Source: Pelomonas paludis (GTDB taxonomy: Bacteria > Pseudomonadota > Gammaproteobacteria > Burkholderiales > Burkholderiaceae_C). Taken from it: a stretch of DNA of 64,000 nt. Both the position numbers and the translations under genes were made by a program. The notes beneath the pieces are model-generated. The model was not told where the DNA came from and made no database searches. It saw nothing but the letters and a program-made list of their open reading frames with translations. Below, piece after piece: positions 8,709 through 16,617 of the stretch (the stretch's first letter is position 1; the number at the start of each line of letters is the position of its first letter). The stretch lies in contig NZ_JBDPZD010000001.1 of NCBI RefSeq assembly GCF_039872745.1, forward strand, positions 868,001-932,000, in the 5' to 3' direction.

Positions 8709-11198
8709 TCAGCCGCGCAGCGCTTGCAAGGGGCGCAGCGCCAAGGCAGCGCGCAGATGGCGGGCCACGGCCAGCGCCGTCACCACCGCCAGCAGCGCCA
8801 CAGACGCCAGCAGCACCCACACCGACCCTGGCCCCACCGGCGCACGCTCGACGAAGCCGCTGAGATAGCCCTGCGTGATCAAGGCCGCCACCGGCAGCGC
8901 CACCACGCAGGCCGCCAGCAGCACGCCGGCGAACTCCCGCGTCAGCAGCCGGGTGATGGCGCTAGGGCCCGCCCCATGCAGCTTGCGCAGCACGATCTCG
9001 CGCTCACGCAGGCGGAGCAGGTAGGCGGCCAGCGCGTAGATGCCCACGGCGGCCAGCAGCAGGGCGAGCAGGCCGGTCACGCCGATGAGGGTGCCGATGC
9101 GCGTGTCTTCGGCCATGGTCGTGGCCTGGTGCTCGCGCACCGACAGCACCTGGGCCTGGGCGGCCGGCAGCATGCCGTTGATGAGGTCGGCGAGCTTGCG
9201 GCGGGTCAGTGCCGGGTCGCGGCTGTGCACGCTGATGACGCCCGGGCCTTCGACGACGGGCGTCAGGATGCTGGGCGAGCGCGGCAGGCGCGGCCGGTCA
9301 AAGCGCAGGTCGTCGATGACGGCCACGACGGTCACCGGCCGGCCGCCGAGGTACTCCGGGTTCACGTTCACCGTCTGCCCGATGGCGGCCTCGGGGTTTG
9401 CAAAGCCCAGCAGCGCCGCTGCTGTGCGGTCCAGCACGGCGGCGTTCTGCGCCATTTCGGCACGGTGGTCGGCCGTCAAGCGGCCGGCCAGCAGGCGCAC
9501 GCCGTACAGCTCCAGCCAGCCGGGCGTGAAGTCCAGCCCGGTGCGCAGGTTCACGGGCTGACCGCTCGGCCCGCTGAACTGCGAGTACCACTTCCTCAAG
9601 TCGCGGCCGGGCACATCGTGCGAGGCCGCTGCAGCGACGACGTCGGGCCAGGTGTGGAGCCGGGCCAGCAGCGACTGCGTCTGCGCCGGCATCGTCTCCG
9701 GCGGCAGGTCCACGGCGAGGCGGTCGTCCACCGCGAAGCCACGGGGCATGTCGGCCACATGCCGCGCCTGCCAGGCCACGGTGATTGCCATGGCGGCGAA
9801 CAGCGCGGCGGCGCCAAACTGCACGGTCGTCATCACGCGGCGCAGCCAGCGGCTGGCGCGGCCCTCGCTGTGGCTGCGGCCGGCCAGCGACTCCGCCGGC
9901 CGCACGCGCAGCGCGATGTGCGTCAGCGGCAGCGCACTCAGCGCCGCGATGAGCACGCACAGCAAGCCGGTGAGCGCCACCGAGGCCGGTGACAGCACCG
10001 GCGCGTCGAAGCTGTGCTGCATCAGCACTGACACCGCAGGCTCGGCCCACCAGGCCAGCAGCAGGCCCAGCAGACCCGCGAGGCCCGCCACGGCCAGCGC
10101 CTCGGCAAAGAATTGCAGGCCCAGGGCCGGGGCATCGGCGCCGAGCGACTTGCGCAGGCCGATCTCGCGCTGGCGGCGCAGCGTGCGCACGCTCCACAGG
10201 TTGACGAAGTTGATGATGGCCAGTGCCAGCACCCCGGCCGCCGCCGTGGCCAGGCCACCGAGCCGCAGCCGGCGGTCACCGCTGCCCGCGCCGTGCAGGC
10301 CGATGTCCGGCACCAGCACCGCGCGCAGCGAGGCCCACCAGCCGCCCCCCTTCAGGAAGTCGGCCGGCATGCCCTTGGGCGGCGCTTGCTGTTCGAGCAG
10401 GTGCTGGGCCAGCTCGCTCATCTGCGCCGCCGTCGCGCCGGGCTGCAGGCGCGCGTAGAGGCGGCCGTTGCCCCAATGCCAGCCTTGGCTGCGGTCCACA
10501 ACGGCCTTGGCCGCCGGCGCGTTGAAGCCCGCGAGGGCGTCGTAGATCAGCGTGGAGTTGAGGTTGGGCGAAGGGATGACGGCCATCACCGTCAGCGTGA
10601 TCAAGGCGGCCTGCGCCTGGCCGGGTGCGCCCTCCACGGTGGTGGAGATGGTGACCGGCCGGCCGACGACCTTGGTCGTGCCGAACAAGCGGTTCGCGCC
10701 GTCCTCGGTCAGTGCCACGCCGTCGGGCGAGTTCAGCGCGGCGCGCAGGTCGCCGGCGATGGGGCGGATGCCGAACAGCGCTTCGAGGTCGGGGTCGGCC
10801 AGGACGGAGACCAGGCGCGCGTGGTGCTGGGCGCCTTGTGCATCCACCGCGCTGATCAGCAGCGGGAAGACGATGACGCGGCTCATCTCGGCCACCGGCG
10901 CGCCCGTATCGCGCAAGGCGCGGCTCAGTGCCGTGGTGGGCACCTCGCTCCACCATTCAGAGTGGCCGCCGCCGGGGCCGCGCACGCGCCATTCGAAGGA
11001 CACGAGCCGGTCCACCTGCGGCAGCTGCGCGTCGGGCCACAGCGTGTCGCGCAGGAAGCCCACCGTCAGCAGCGTCAGCGCCAGGCCCAGCGCGAGGCCG
11101 CTGATGACGAGTGCTGCCGCAGCGGGCTCGCCACGCAGCTGGCGCCAGGCGCTGCGCCAGGTGGACGAGGAGGTGAGCAAGGAGGCGGGCGATGTCAT
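8709..11198 (-). CDS. FtsX/MacB-family ABC permease with two FtsX domains
   Basis: An 829-residue permease. An N-terminal membrane helix (VISGLALGLALTLLTVGFLR) leads into a large periplasmic MacB_PCD domain. An FtsX core follows with the cytoplasmic coupling sequence TLRRQREIGLRKSLGAD, then a second periplasmic domain. A second FtsX core has LRLREREIVLRKLHGAG and further helices. This gives the eight-helix duplicated layout seen in YknZ/YbbP-like permeases that use a separate ATPase. The start MTSPASLL (11198) has AAGGCAGGAC upstream. It is the first gene of the operon ending at 4243 and is preceded by a sigma-54-type promoter. Confidence 0.92.
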   Translation of the reverse strand: MTSPASLLTSSSTWRSAWRQLRGEPAAAALVISGLALGLALTLLTVGFLRDTLWPDAQLPQVDRLVSFEWRVRGPGGGHSEWWSEVPTTALSRALRDTGAPVAEMSRVIVFPLLISAVDAQGAQHHARLVSVLADPDLEALFGIRPIAGDLRAALNSPDGVALTEDGANRLFGTTKVVGRPVTISTTVEGAPGQAQAALITLTVMAVIPSPNLNSTLIYDALAGFNAPAAKAVVDRSQGWHWGNGRLYARLQPGATAAQMSELAQHLLEQQAPPKGMPADFLKGGGWWASLRAVLVPDIGLHGAGSGDRRLRLGGLATAAAGVLALAIINFVNLWSVRTLRRQREIGLRKSLGADAPALGLQFFAEALAVAGLAGLLGLLLAWWAEPAVSVLMQHSFDAPVLSPASVALTGLLCVLIAALSALPLTHIALRVRPAESLAGRSHSEGRASRWLRRVMTTVQFGAAALFAAMAITVAWQARHVADMPRGFAVDDRLAVDLPPETMPAQTQSLLARLHTWPDVVAAAASHDVPGRDLRKWYSQFSGPSGQPVNLRTGLDFTPGWLELYGVRLLAGRLTADHRAEMAQNAAVLDRTAAALLGFANPEAAIGQTVNVNPEYLGGRPVTVVAVIDDLRFDRPRLPRSPSILTPVVEGPGVISVHSRDPALTRRKLADLINGMLPAAQAQVLSVREHQATTMAEDTRIGTLIGVTGLLALLLAAVGIYALAAYLLRLREREIVLRKLHGAGPSAITRLLTREFAGVLLAACVVALPVAALITQGYLSGFVERAPVGPGSVWVLLASVALLAVVTALAVARHLRAALALRPLQALRG

Positions 11199-11259
11199 GT
11201 CCTGCCTTGTGCAAGACGCGGACCAGCTCGTTTGCCTGGGGAGCTGCGGGCGGGCGGCG

Positions 11260-11275
11260 TGCAAAGCGTCCGCCA
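11260..11275 (-). promoter_or_regulatory. Candidate sigma-54 (-24/-12) promoter of the export operon
   Basis: Read on the minus strand the sequence is TGGCGGACGCTTTGCA. The TGGC and TTTGCA blocks are spaced exactly as in the sigma-54 consensus (GG and GC separated by 10 bases). The predicted start point is about 50 bases before the permease ATG. A sigma-54-dependent regulator is encoded divergently 76 bases away, so the promoter and its likely activator are adjacent. Confidence 0.65.
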
Positions 11276-11277
11276 AT

Positions 11278-11305
11278 GGACACCCCGACTGTCCGATTCC
11301 GAACA
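11278..11305. promoter_or_regulatory. Inverted repeats in the divergent promoter region
   Basis: GGACA-N7-TGTCC (11278-11294) is immediately followed by and overlaps TGTCCGATTCCGAACA (11290-11305), a near-palindrome. They sit just upstream of the sigma-54-type promoter. They are plausible binding sites for the divergent response regulator, although closer to the promoter than most sigma-54 enhancers. Confidence 0.4.
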
Positions 11306-11350
11306 CCGTCTTGCCCGGGCTCTGTGGCCCACATAGAGTCGCGCCCTCCC

Positions 11351-12661
11351 ATGCCGAACATCCTCATCCTCGAAGACGACCCCGACGTGGCGCAGGCCGC
11401 GCGGCTGGCCCTGCGCAAGCTGGCGACGGTGGCTGTGCGGCAGTCGCCCGATGAGCTGATGCCGGCGCTCGACGCCATCGCGCCCGAGCTGCTGTTGCTC
11501 GACATGAACTTCACCCCCGGTGCCAGCGACGGGGCGGCCGGGCTGGCCCTGCTGCACGAGGTTGTCGCCCGGCGCGATGCACCGGCGGTCATCGTCATGA
11601 CGGCCTATGCCGAGGTTGAGCTGGCCGTCCAGGCGCTCAAGGCTGGTGCGGTGGACTTCATCACCAAGCCCTGGCGCAATGACCGGCTGGAGGCCTGCGT
11701 GCAGGCCGCGTTGGCGCGCCGGGCTCCTGCAGCGTCGGTAGCGCCAGCGGCGGACGAACTGCTCGGCGAGTCAGCGGCCATGCGCTCGCTGCGCGCACAG
11801 ATCGCGCACGTTGGCGCCAGCGAGGCCAGCGTGCTCATCCTGGGCGAGAACGGCGTGGGCAAGGAGCTGGTGGCGCGCGCCCTGCACCGCGCCTCGCCCC
11901 GCTCGGCCGGCCCGCTGCTGGCGGTGGACATGGGCGCGCTGCCCGAGGCGCTGGTCGAGAGCGAGCTGTTCGGCCACCGGCGCGGCAGCTTCACCGATGC
12001 GCGCGAGTCGCGCCCGGGCCGCTTCGTGGCGGCGTCGGGCGGCACGCTGCTCCTCGACGAAATCGGCAACCTGCCGCTGCCCCAGCAAGCCAAGCTGCTG
12101 GCCGCGTTGGAACGCCGCGAGGTGACGCCCGTGGGCAGCGACAAGCCCGTGCCCGTCGATGTGCGCGTGCTGGCCGCAACCAACCGGCCCGAGGCCGAGC
12201 TGTTCGACGCGCGGCACTTCCGGCCCGACCTGCTCTACCGCCTCAACACCGTCGTGCTGCGCGTGCCGCCGCTGCGCGAGCGCGGGGCAGCCGATGTGGC
12301 GCTGCTGGTGCGGCACTACCTGGCCCACTTTGCGCGTGGCAAGCCTGCCCGTCACGTGGATGCCGAGGCGCTGGTCCGCCTCGCGGCCTACCGCTGGCCC
12401 GGCAATGTGCGCGAGCTGCGCCAGGCCTGCGAGCGCGCCACGCTGCTGGCCAGCGGGCCGGTGTTCACCTGGGCCGACTTCGGCCTCACCGACCTCGCCA
12501 TGCCGGCGCCTGCCGAACCCGGCCTCGACCTCAGCCGGCGCGAGCGCGAGACCGTGCAGACGGCGCTGGCGCAAGCCGAGGGCAACATCAGCCAGGCCGC
12601 CAAGCTGCTGGGCCTGAGCCGCGCCGCGCTCTACCGCCGGCTCGACAAGCATGGGCTCTGA
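11351..12661 (+). CDS. NtrC-family sigma-54-dependent response regulator with variant GAFTGA loop
   Basis: A 436-residue regulator. The receiver domain has LEDD near the start, the phospho-acceptor Asp51 in LLLLDMNFTPGASDG and Lys106 in FITKPW. The AAA+ domain has Walker A GENGVGKE (165-172) and Walker B LLLDEIGNLP (233 on). The sigma-54 contact loop reads GSFTDA (212-217) instead of GAFTGA. A Fis-type HTH ends the protein (EGNISQAAKLLGLSRAALYRRL). The longer in-frame start was rejected because MPNILILEDD begins the receiver fold. It overlaps the kinase gene by 11 bases and diverges from the export operon, its likely target. Confidence 0.93.
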   Translation: MPNILILEDDPDVAQAARLALRKLATVAVRQSPDELMPALDAIAPELLLLDMNFTPGASDGAAGLALLHEVVARRDAPAVIVMTAYAEVELAVQALKAGAVDFITKPWRNDRLEACVQAALARRAPAASVAPAADELLGESAAMRSLRAQIAHVGASEASVLILGENGVGKELVARALHRASPRSAGPLLAVDMGALPEALVESELFGHRRGSFTDARESRPGRFVAASGGTLLLDEIGNLPLPQQAKLLAALERREVTPVGSDKPVPVDVRVLAATNRPEAELFDARHFRPDLLYRLNTVVLRVPPLRERGAADVALLVRHYLAHFARGKPARHVDAEALVRLAAYRWPGNVRELRQACERATLLASGPVFTWADFGLTDLAMPAPAEPGLDLSRRERETVQTALAQAEGNISQAAKLLGLSRAALYRRLDKHGL

Positions 12662-13823
12662 GCAGTGGCGTGTTGCCCTGGCTGCGCTGGTGCTGGCCGC
12701 TTGCGCCGCCGGTGTGGGCGCATGGCTCGATTCGCCGCGCCTTCTGGTCGCCTGTGCGCTGGTCGGCCTCATCGCCGCCGCCTGGGGCTGGGCCGCGCTG
12801 ACGCGCCTGGCCCACCGGCCCGTGCCACTGCCGCCCGAGCCGACACCGCCCCAGTCATCCCCACCGCGGGCTGACCTGGACGCGACCCTGGAGCACGCGC
12901 CGCTGGCCCTGTGGCGCTTGGTGGCTGGCAGCGCGCCGCTCGCCTTGAACGCCGCCGCGCGCCGGCTCATTGCACCGGGCCGCGCGGTCGATGTCGCGGC
13001 CTTGCTGGCCCTGCTGGACGCGCAGCCGGGGCGGCGCGTTGTCACGCTGCCCACTGAGCACGGGCAGGAGCGCGCCGTGCTGGCCGTGTCGGCCCTCACC
13101 GTGCAGGGCCAGGCCTGGCGGCTGGCGGCGCTGGCGCCCATCGAATCGGAGCTGGAGACCGAGGCCCTCACCGCCTGGCGCCAGCTGGTGCAGGTGCTGA
13201 CCCACGAGATCATGAACTCGCTGACGCCGATTGCCTCGCTGGCATCCAGCGCACCGCCCTTGCTGGAGGGTGGCGAGCACGAGGAGCTGGCCTCGGCCCT
13301 GGCCACGCTGGCCCGCCGCGCGGCGCATTTGCAAACCTTTGTCGAGCGCTACCGCAGCGTCAGCCAGCCGCCCGCGCCCACGCTGGCCGACCTGCCCCTG
13401 GAGCCGATGCTGCAGAGCGTGCAGCGCCTGCTGGCACCCGCCTGGCACGCGGCTGGCGGCCAGGTCGAGGTGCGCGTGGAACCCGCCAGCCTGGTGCTGC
13501 GCACCGATGCCGCGCAGCTTGAACAGGTGCTGATCAACCTCGCGCAAAACGCGCTGCAAGCCTGCGCCGGCCGGCCCGCCCCGCGCCTGCAGCTGGAGGC
13601 CCGCCTGACGCGCGGCGCGCGCCTTTGCATCACCGTCGCGGACAACGGCCCCGGCATCGCACCGGGGCTGGAGGCGCAGATCTTCACGCCCTTCTTCTCG
13701 ACCCGCGCTGGCGGCAGCGGCGTGGGCCTGGCCGTGGTGCGCCAGCTGGTGCATGGCCTCGGCGGCACGGTGCGGCACGCGCGCCGGCCCGAGGGCGGCG
13801 CCTGCTTCTTGCTGACCTTCTGA
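12651..13823 (+). CDS. Membrane sensor histidine kinase paired with the sigma-54 regulator
   Basis: A 390-residue kinase with two N-terminal hydrophobic segments (about 7-25 and 30-50). A poorly conserved PAS-like region follows, then the H-box QVLTHEIMNSLTPIASLASS. The HATPase boxes are LEQVLINLAQNALQA, VADNGPGIAPG and GVGLAVVRQLVHG. The H-box variant HEIMNSLTPI is typical of kinases that partner NtrC-like regulators in MacB-associated clusters. The start overlaps the regulator's last codons, so the pair is translationally coupled. The sensed signal is unknown; with no large periplasmic domain it may sense the membrane or a neighbour. Confidence 0.9.
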   Translation: MGSEQWRVALAALVLAACAAGVGAWLDSPRLLVACALVGLIAAAWGWAALTRLAHRPVPLPPEPTPPQSSPPRADLDATLEHAPLALWRLVAGSAPLALNAAARRLIAPGRAVDVAALLALLDAQPGRRVVTLPTEHGQERAVLAVSALTVQGQAWRLAALAPIESELETEALTAWRQLVQVLTHEIMNSLTPIASLASSAPPLLEGGEHEELASALATLARRAAHLQTFVERYRSVSQPPAPTLADLPLEPMLQSVQRLLAPAWHAAGGQVEVRVEPASLVLRTDAAQLEQVLINLAQNALQACAGRPAPRLQLEARLTRGARLCITVADNGPGIAPGLEAQIFTPFFSTRAGGSGVGLAVVRQLVHGLGGTVRHARRPEGGACFLLTF

Positions 13824-13856
13824 GCGCCGCTCATCGGGTTGCAAAATCCAGGCTCC

Positions 13857-15389
13857 ATGACGGCTGCCGCCCACCCCCGCTTGCCCGAGCTCTTTGACGC
13901 CTTCGTCGTCGGCGGCGGCATCAATGGCGTGGGCGTGGCGCGCGACCTGGCGGGGCGGGGCTTGCGGGTGTTGCTGTGCGAGCAGCACGACCTGGCGAGC
14001 CACACCTCGTCGGCCTCCAGCAAGCTGATCCACGGCGGGCTGCGCTACCTGGAGCACTACGAGTTCCGCCTGGTGGCCAAGGCGTTGGGCGAGCGCGAGG
14101 TGCTGCTCAAGAGTGCGCCGCACCTGATGCGCTCGCTGCGCTTTGTGATGCCCCATGACGAACGCATGCGGCCGGCCTGGATGATCCGGGCCGGGCTCTT
14201 TCTGTACGACCACCTGGCCAAGCGCGAATGGCTGCCGGGCACCGAGCGGCTCAAGCTGCGCAAGCACCCCACCGGCGCACCGCTGCAAGCGCGTTTGACC
14301 ACGGGCTTTGCCTACTCCGACGGCTGGGTGGACGACGCGCGCCTGGTGGTGGCCTGCGCGCAGGACGCGGTGGCGCGGGGCAGCAGGGTGCTCACGCGCA
14401 CTGCCTGCGTCGATGCCCGCCGCGTGGGCGAGCATTGGCAGGCGCGGCTGCGCGACGCGGCGGGCCAAGAGCAGCTGGTGCAGGCCCGCGCCCTCGTCAA
14501 CGCGGCCGGCCCCTGGGCCGCGCAGTTCCTGGCCGAGCACGTCAAGCAGGGCGAGCCCGAGCGGCGCAGCCTGCGCCTCGTCAAGGGCAGCCACATCGTC
14601 GTGCCGCAGTGCTTCACGCACGACCATGCCTACATCTTCCAGAACCCCGACGGCCGCATCCTCTTTGCCATCCCCTACGAGGGCCGCTTCACGCTGATCG
14701 GCACCACCGACGTCGAGCACCACGGCCCCATCGGCCATGTGCGCATCAGCGATGAAGAGATCGCCTACCTCTGCACCCAGGCCAGCCGCTACTTCGCCAC
14801 GCCCGTGACGCCGGACCAGGTGCTGTGGACCTATGCCGGCGTGCGCCCCTTGCTCGACGACGAGCACGGCAACCCGGCCGAGGTGACACGCGACTACCGG
14901 CTGGAGCTGGATGCACCCGAGGCCCAAGCCCCGCTGCTCAACCTCTGGGGCGGCAAGCTCACCACCTTCCGCCGCCTGGCCGAAGACGCCGCCGACCTGC
15001 TGGCCCCGCGCCTGGGCAACACCCAAGGTGCCTGGACACGCGGTGCGCTGCTGCCCGGTGGCGACCTCTCCGCCTGGATCGGTGCGCCGAGGCAGCCGGA
15101 TGCGGACTTCGAACGCTTCGTGGGCGCCCTGACCACGCAGCACCCCGAGCACCCGCCCGCCCTGCTGCGCCGCTGGGCGCACGCCTATGGCTCAGCCATC
15201 GCCACCCTGCTGGCGGCGCCTTTAGGCGAAGAGGTTGCGCCGGGCGTCTACGAGGGCGAGCTGGCCTACCTGCGCGACCACGAATGGGCGCGCAGTGGCG
15301 AGGACGTGCTGTGGCGCCGCAGCAAGCTGGGCTTGCACCTGAGCGAGGCCGAGCGGGCGCGTGTGGTGGCCTGGGTGGCAGGCCACTGA
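13857..15389 (+). CDS. glpD: Aerobic glycerol-3-phosphate dehydrogenase
   Basis: A flavoenzyme of 510 residues, the usual GlpD length. It oxidises glycerol-3-phosphate to dihydroxyacetone phosphate at the inner membrane and feeds electrons to quinone. The N-terminal FAD-binding motif is FDAFVVGGGINGVGVARDLAGRG. It is followed by ASHTSSASSKLIHGGLRYLE, the substrate/FAD region KGSHIVVP, and LIGTTDVEHHGP with a downstream YAGVRPL. A C-terminal DAO domain ends the protein. The ATG at 13857 is preferred over an in-frame TTG 18 bases earlier. It works with glpK at 2724-4208, although the two are separated by the export operon. Confidence 0.97.
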   Translation: MTAAAHPRLPELFDAFVVGGGINGVGVARDLAGRGLRVLLCEQHDLASHTSSASSKLIHGGLRYLEHYEFRLVAKALGEREVLLKSAPHLMRSLRFVMPHDERMRPAWMIRAGLFLYDHLAKREWLPGTERLKLRKHPTGAPLQARLTTGFAYSDGWVDDARLVVACAQDAVARGSRVLTRTACVDARRVGEHWQARLRDAAGQEQLVQARALVNAAGPWAAQFLAEHVKQGEPERRSLRLVKGSHIVVPQCFTHDHAYIFQNPDGRILFAIPYEGRFTLIGTTDVEHHGPIGHVRISDEEIAYLCTQASRYFATPVTPDQVLWTYAGVRPLLDDEHGNPAEVTRDYRLELDAPEAQAPLLNLWGGKLTTFRRLAEDAADLLAPRLGNTQGAWTRGALLPGGDLSAWIGAPRQPDADFERFVGALTTQHPEHPPALLRRWAHAYGSAIATLLAAPLGEEVAPGVYEGELAYLRDHEWARSGEDVLWRRSKLGLHLSEAERARVVAWVAGH

Positions 15390-15399
15390 CGCCAGGCGG

Positions 15400-15421
15400 G
15401 CCAGGCTTACCGCAGCCTGGC
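15400..15421 (+). terminator. Hairpin downstream of glpD
   Basis: Perfect 7-bp arms GCCAGGC and GCCTGGC surround an 8-base loop, 11 bases after the glpD stop. There is no T-run, so it is a possible terminator or transcript-end structure rather than a textbook one. Confidence 0.4.
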
Positions 15422-15492
15422 AGTGGTCAATCGTGGGGTGGCCCGAATGCATCTGCGGGGATAGACTTCAATCTGCATCCACGGGAGACAGC

Positions 15493-16617
15493 ATGCATGA
15501 AATCGTTCCGGTGAAGCCCGGCTCACCCATGGCGTCTTGGGCCGGGCGTTCGCCTGCGAGTGCCCTCGCGCGCCTGAGCGTGCTGCTCGGGCTGGCCCTG
15601 GTGGCCACCGGTGCCCAAGCCCTGGGCGCCTCGGTGTCCACCGCGCTCTATTCGATGGATCAGGATGCGCGGGTCAACCTCCTACCCAATGCAGCCTGCG
15701 GCTCTTCGCTTGACCGTGGGTTCTCCAGCGAAATCAGCAGCCTGGGCTGCACGCACATCTACCGTCAGACGAGCTCCCAGGTCACGCTCCTTGCCAGCGC
15801 TACCGCCCCAAGCCCCGGGCAGTACGCCGAGCTCAAGGCCTTGGCGCAGATCGATACCAACACCAACACGGGCAATGCCCCGGCCTACAACCAGTGGCAA
15901 TACAACTGGGCGATCGCCCGGGCCCAGTTTGGTGACTTCATCCGGCTCGACCCACAGCAGCCGGTTTCTGCAATGCGGCTGACCTTTCAGCTGTCGGGCA
16001 CCTTGGACCTGAACGATCCACATCATTCGGCCTACCCGTTGGAGAGCCTCGCTTCAGCAGACTTTCGGGTCTCGGTCGGATCGGGCAACCTCTACCCGGA
16101 CGGGTCCTTCGGTGCCTTCGAGCCCTACGCCTCGCTCACGTCGTCAGTGGTTTCGACGCTGAAGTCGGACGGCTCGCAAAGCACGGTGGTGGTTCCGTAC
16201 GACAGCATCAACGCCGCAAAGAGTGCGCTCAGCCTGGATCCGAATGGGGACATCACCTTGACCTTGGGCCCCTCATTCTTCAGCAACCCCCAAAACCAGG
16301 GCCTCTCACTTAACCTCGAGCTCATTTCAACGGCCAAGCTCTTCGCCTATGTGTCCAACCCTGGTGAGTCGCTCTCGTCCGTGGCGGACTACTCGCACAC
16401 CTTGCGCATGGTGTCGCTCGAGGCCTTTGACCCCAACGGAACGGACGTCAGTGCGCAGGCCGTGCTGGGCTTTGCCAGCGCCAGCCTGCCGGCCGTGCCG
16501 GAACCGGCAACAGCCACGCTGACGCTGCTGGGTTTGGCGGGCTTGGCTGGGTGGGCTCAGCGTCGCGCGCGCCGCGCCAGCCACACGCCACCGGCCAACA
16601 TCAAGGCCCAGATCTGA
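15493..16617 (+). CDS. PEP-CTERM-anchored secreted protein of unknown function
   Basis: A 374-residue exported protein. An N-terminal signal peptide (about 25-45, hydrophobic LLGLALVATGAQA) is followed by a ~290-residue domain of low-complexity beta type that I do not recognise. The C-terminal sorting signal is VPEPATATLTLLGLAGLAGW plus a basic QRRARR cluster. PEP-CTERM proteins are processed by an exosortase, which is not in this window. The ATG has GGGAGA 6 bases upstream. Unusually, 13 residues (ASHTPPANIKAQI) follow the Arg cluster, and the 3' end overlaps the convergent PEP-CTERM gene by 61 bases. Confidence 0.85.
   Translation: MHEIVPVKPGSPMASWAGRSPASALARLSVLLGLALVATGAQALGASVSTALYSMDQDARVNLLPNAACGSSLDRGFSSEISSLGCTHIYRQTSSQVTLLASATAPSPGQYAELKALAQIDTNTNTGNAPAYNQWQYNWAIARAQFGDFIRLDPQQPVSAMRLTFQLSGTLDLNDPHHSAYPLESLASADFRVSVGSGNLYPDGSFGAFEPYASLTSSVVSTLKSDGSQSTVVVPYDSINAAKSALSLDPNGDITLTLGPSFFSNPQNQGLSLNLELISTAKLFAYVSNPGESLSSVADYSHTLRMVSLEAFDPNGTDVSAQAVLGFASASLPAVPEPATATLTLLGLAGLAGWAQRRARRASHTPPANIKAQI

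Noticed and set aside
12855..15182. A 775-codon open frame on the minus strand opposite the kinase and glpD
   Set aside because: It is antisense to two clear genes, with Gln/His/Arg/Gly-rich composition typical of shadow frames in GC-rich DNA, and it has no domain signature.
15440..15470. Sigma-54-like sequence before the PEP-CTERM gene at 15493
   Set aside because: The GG and GC spacing can be forced, but the flanking bases do not match TGGCAC or TTGCA, so it is too weak to list.
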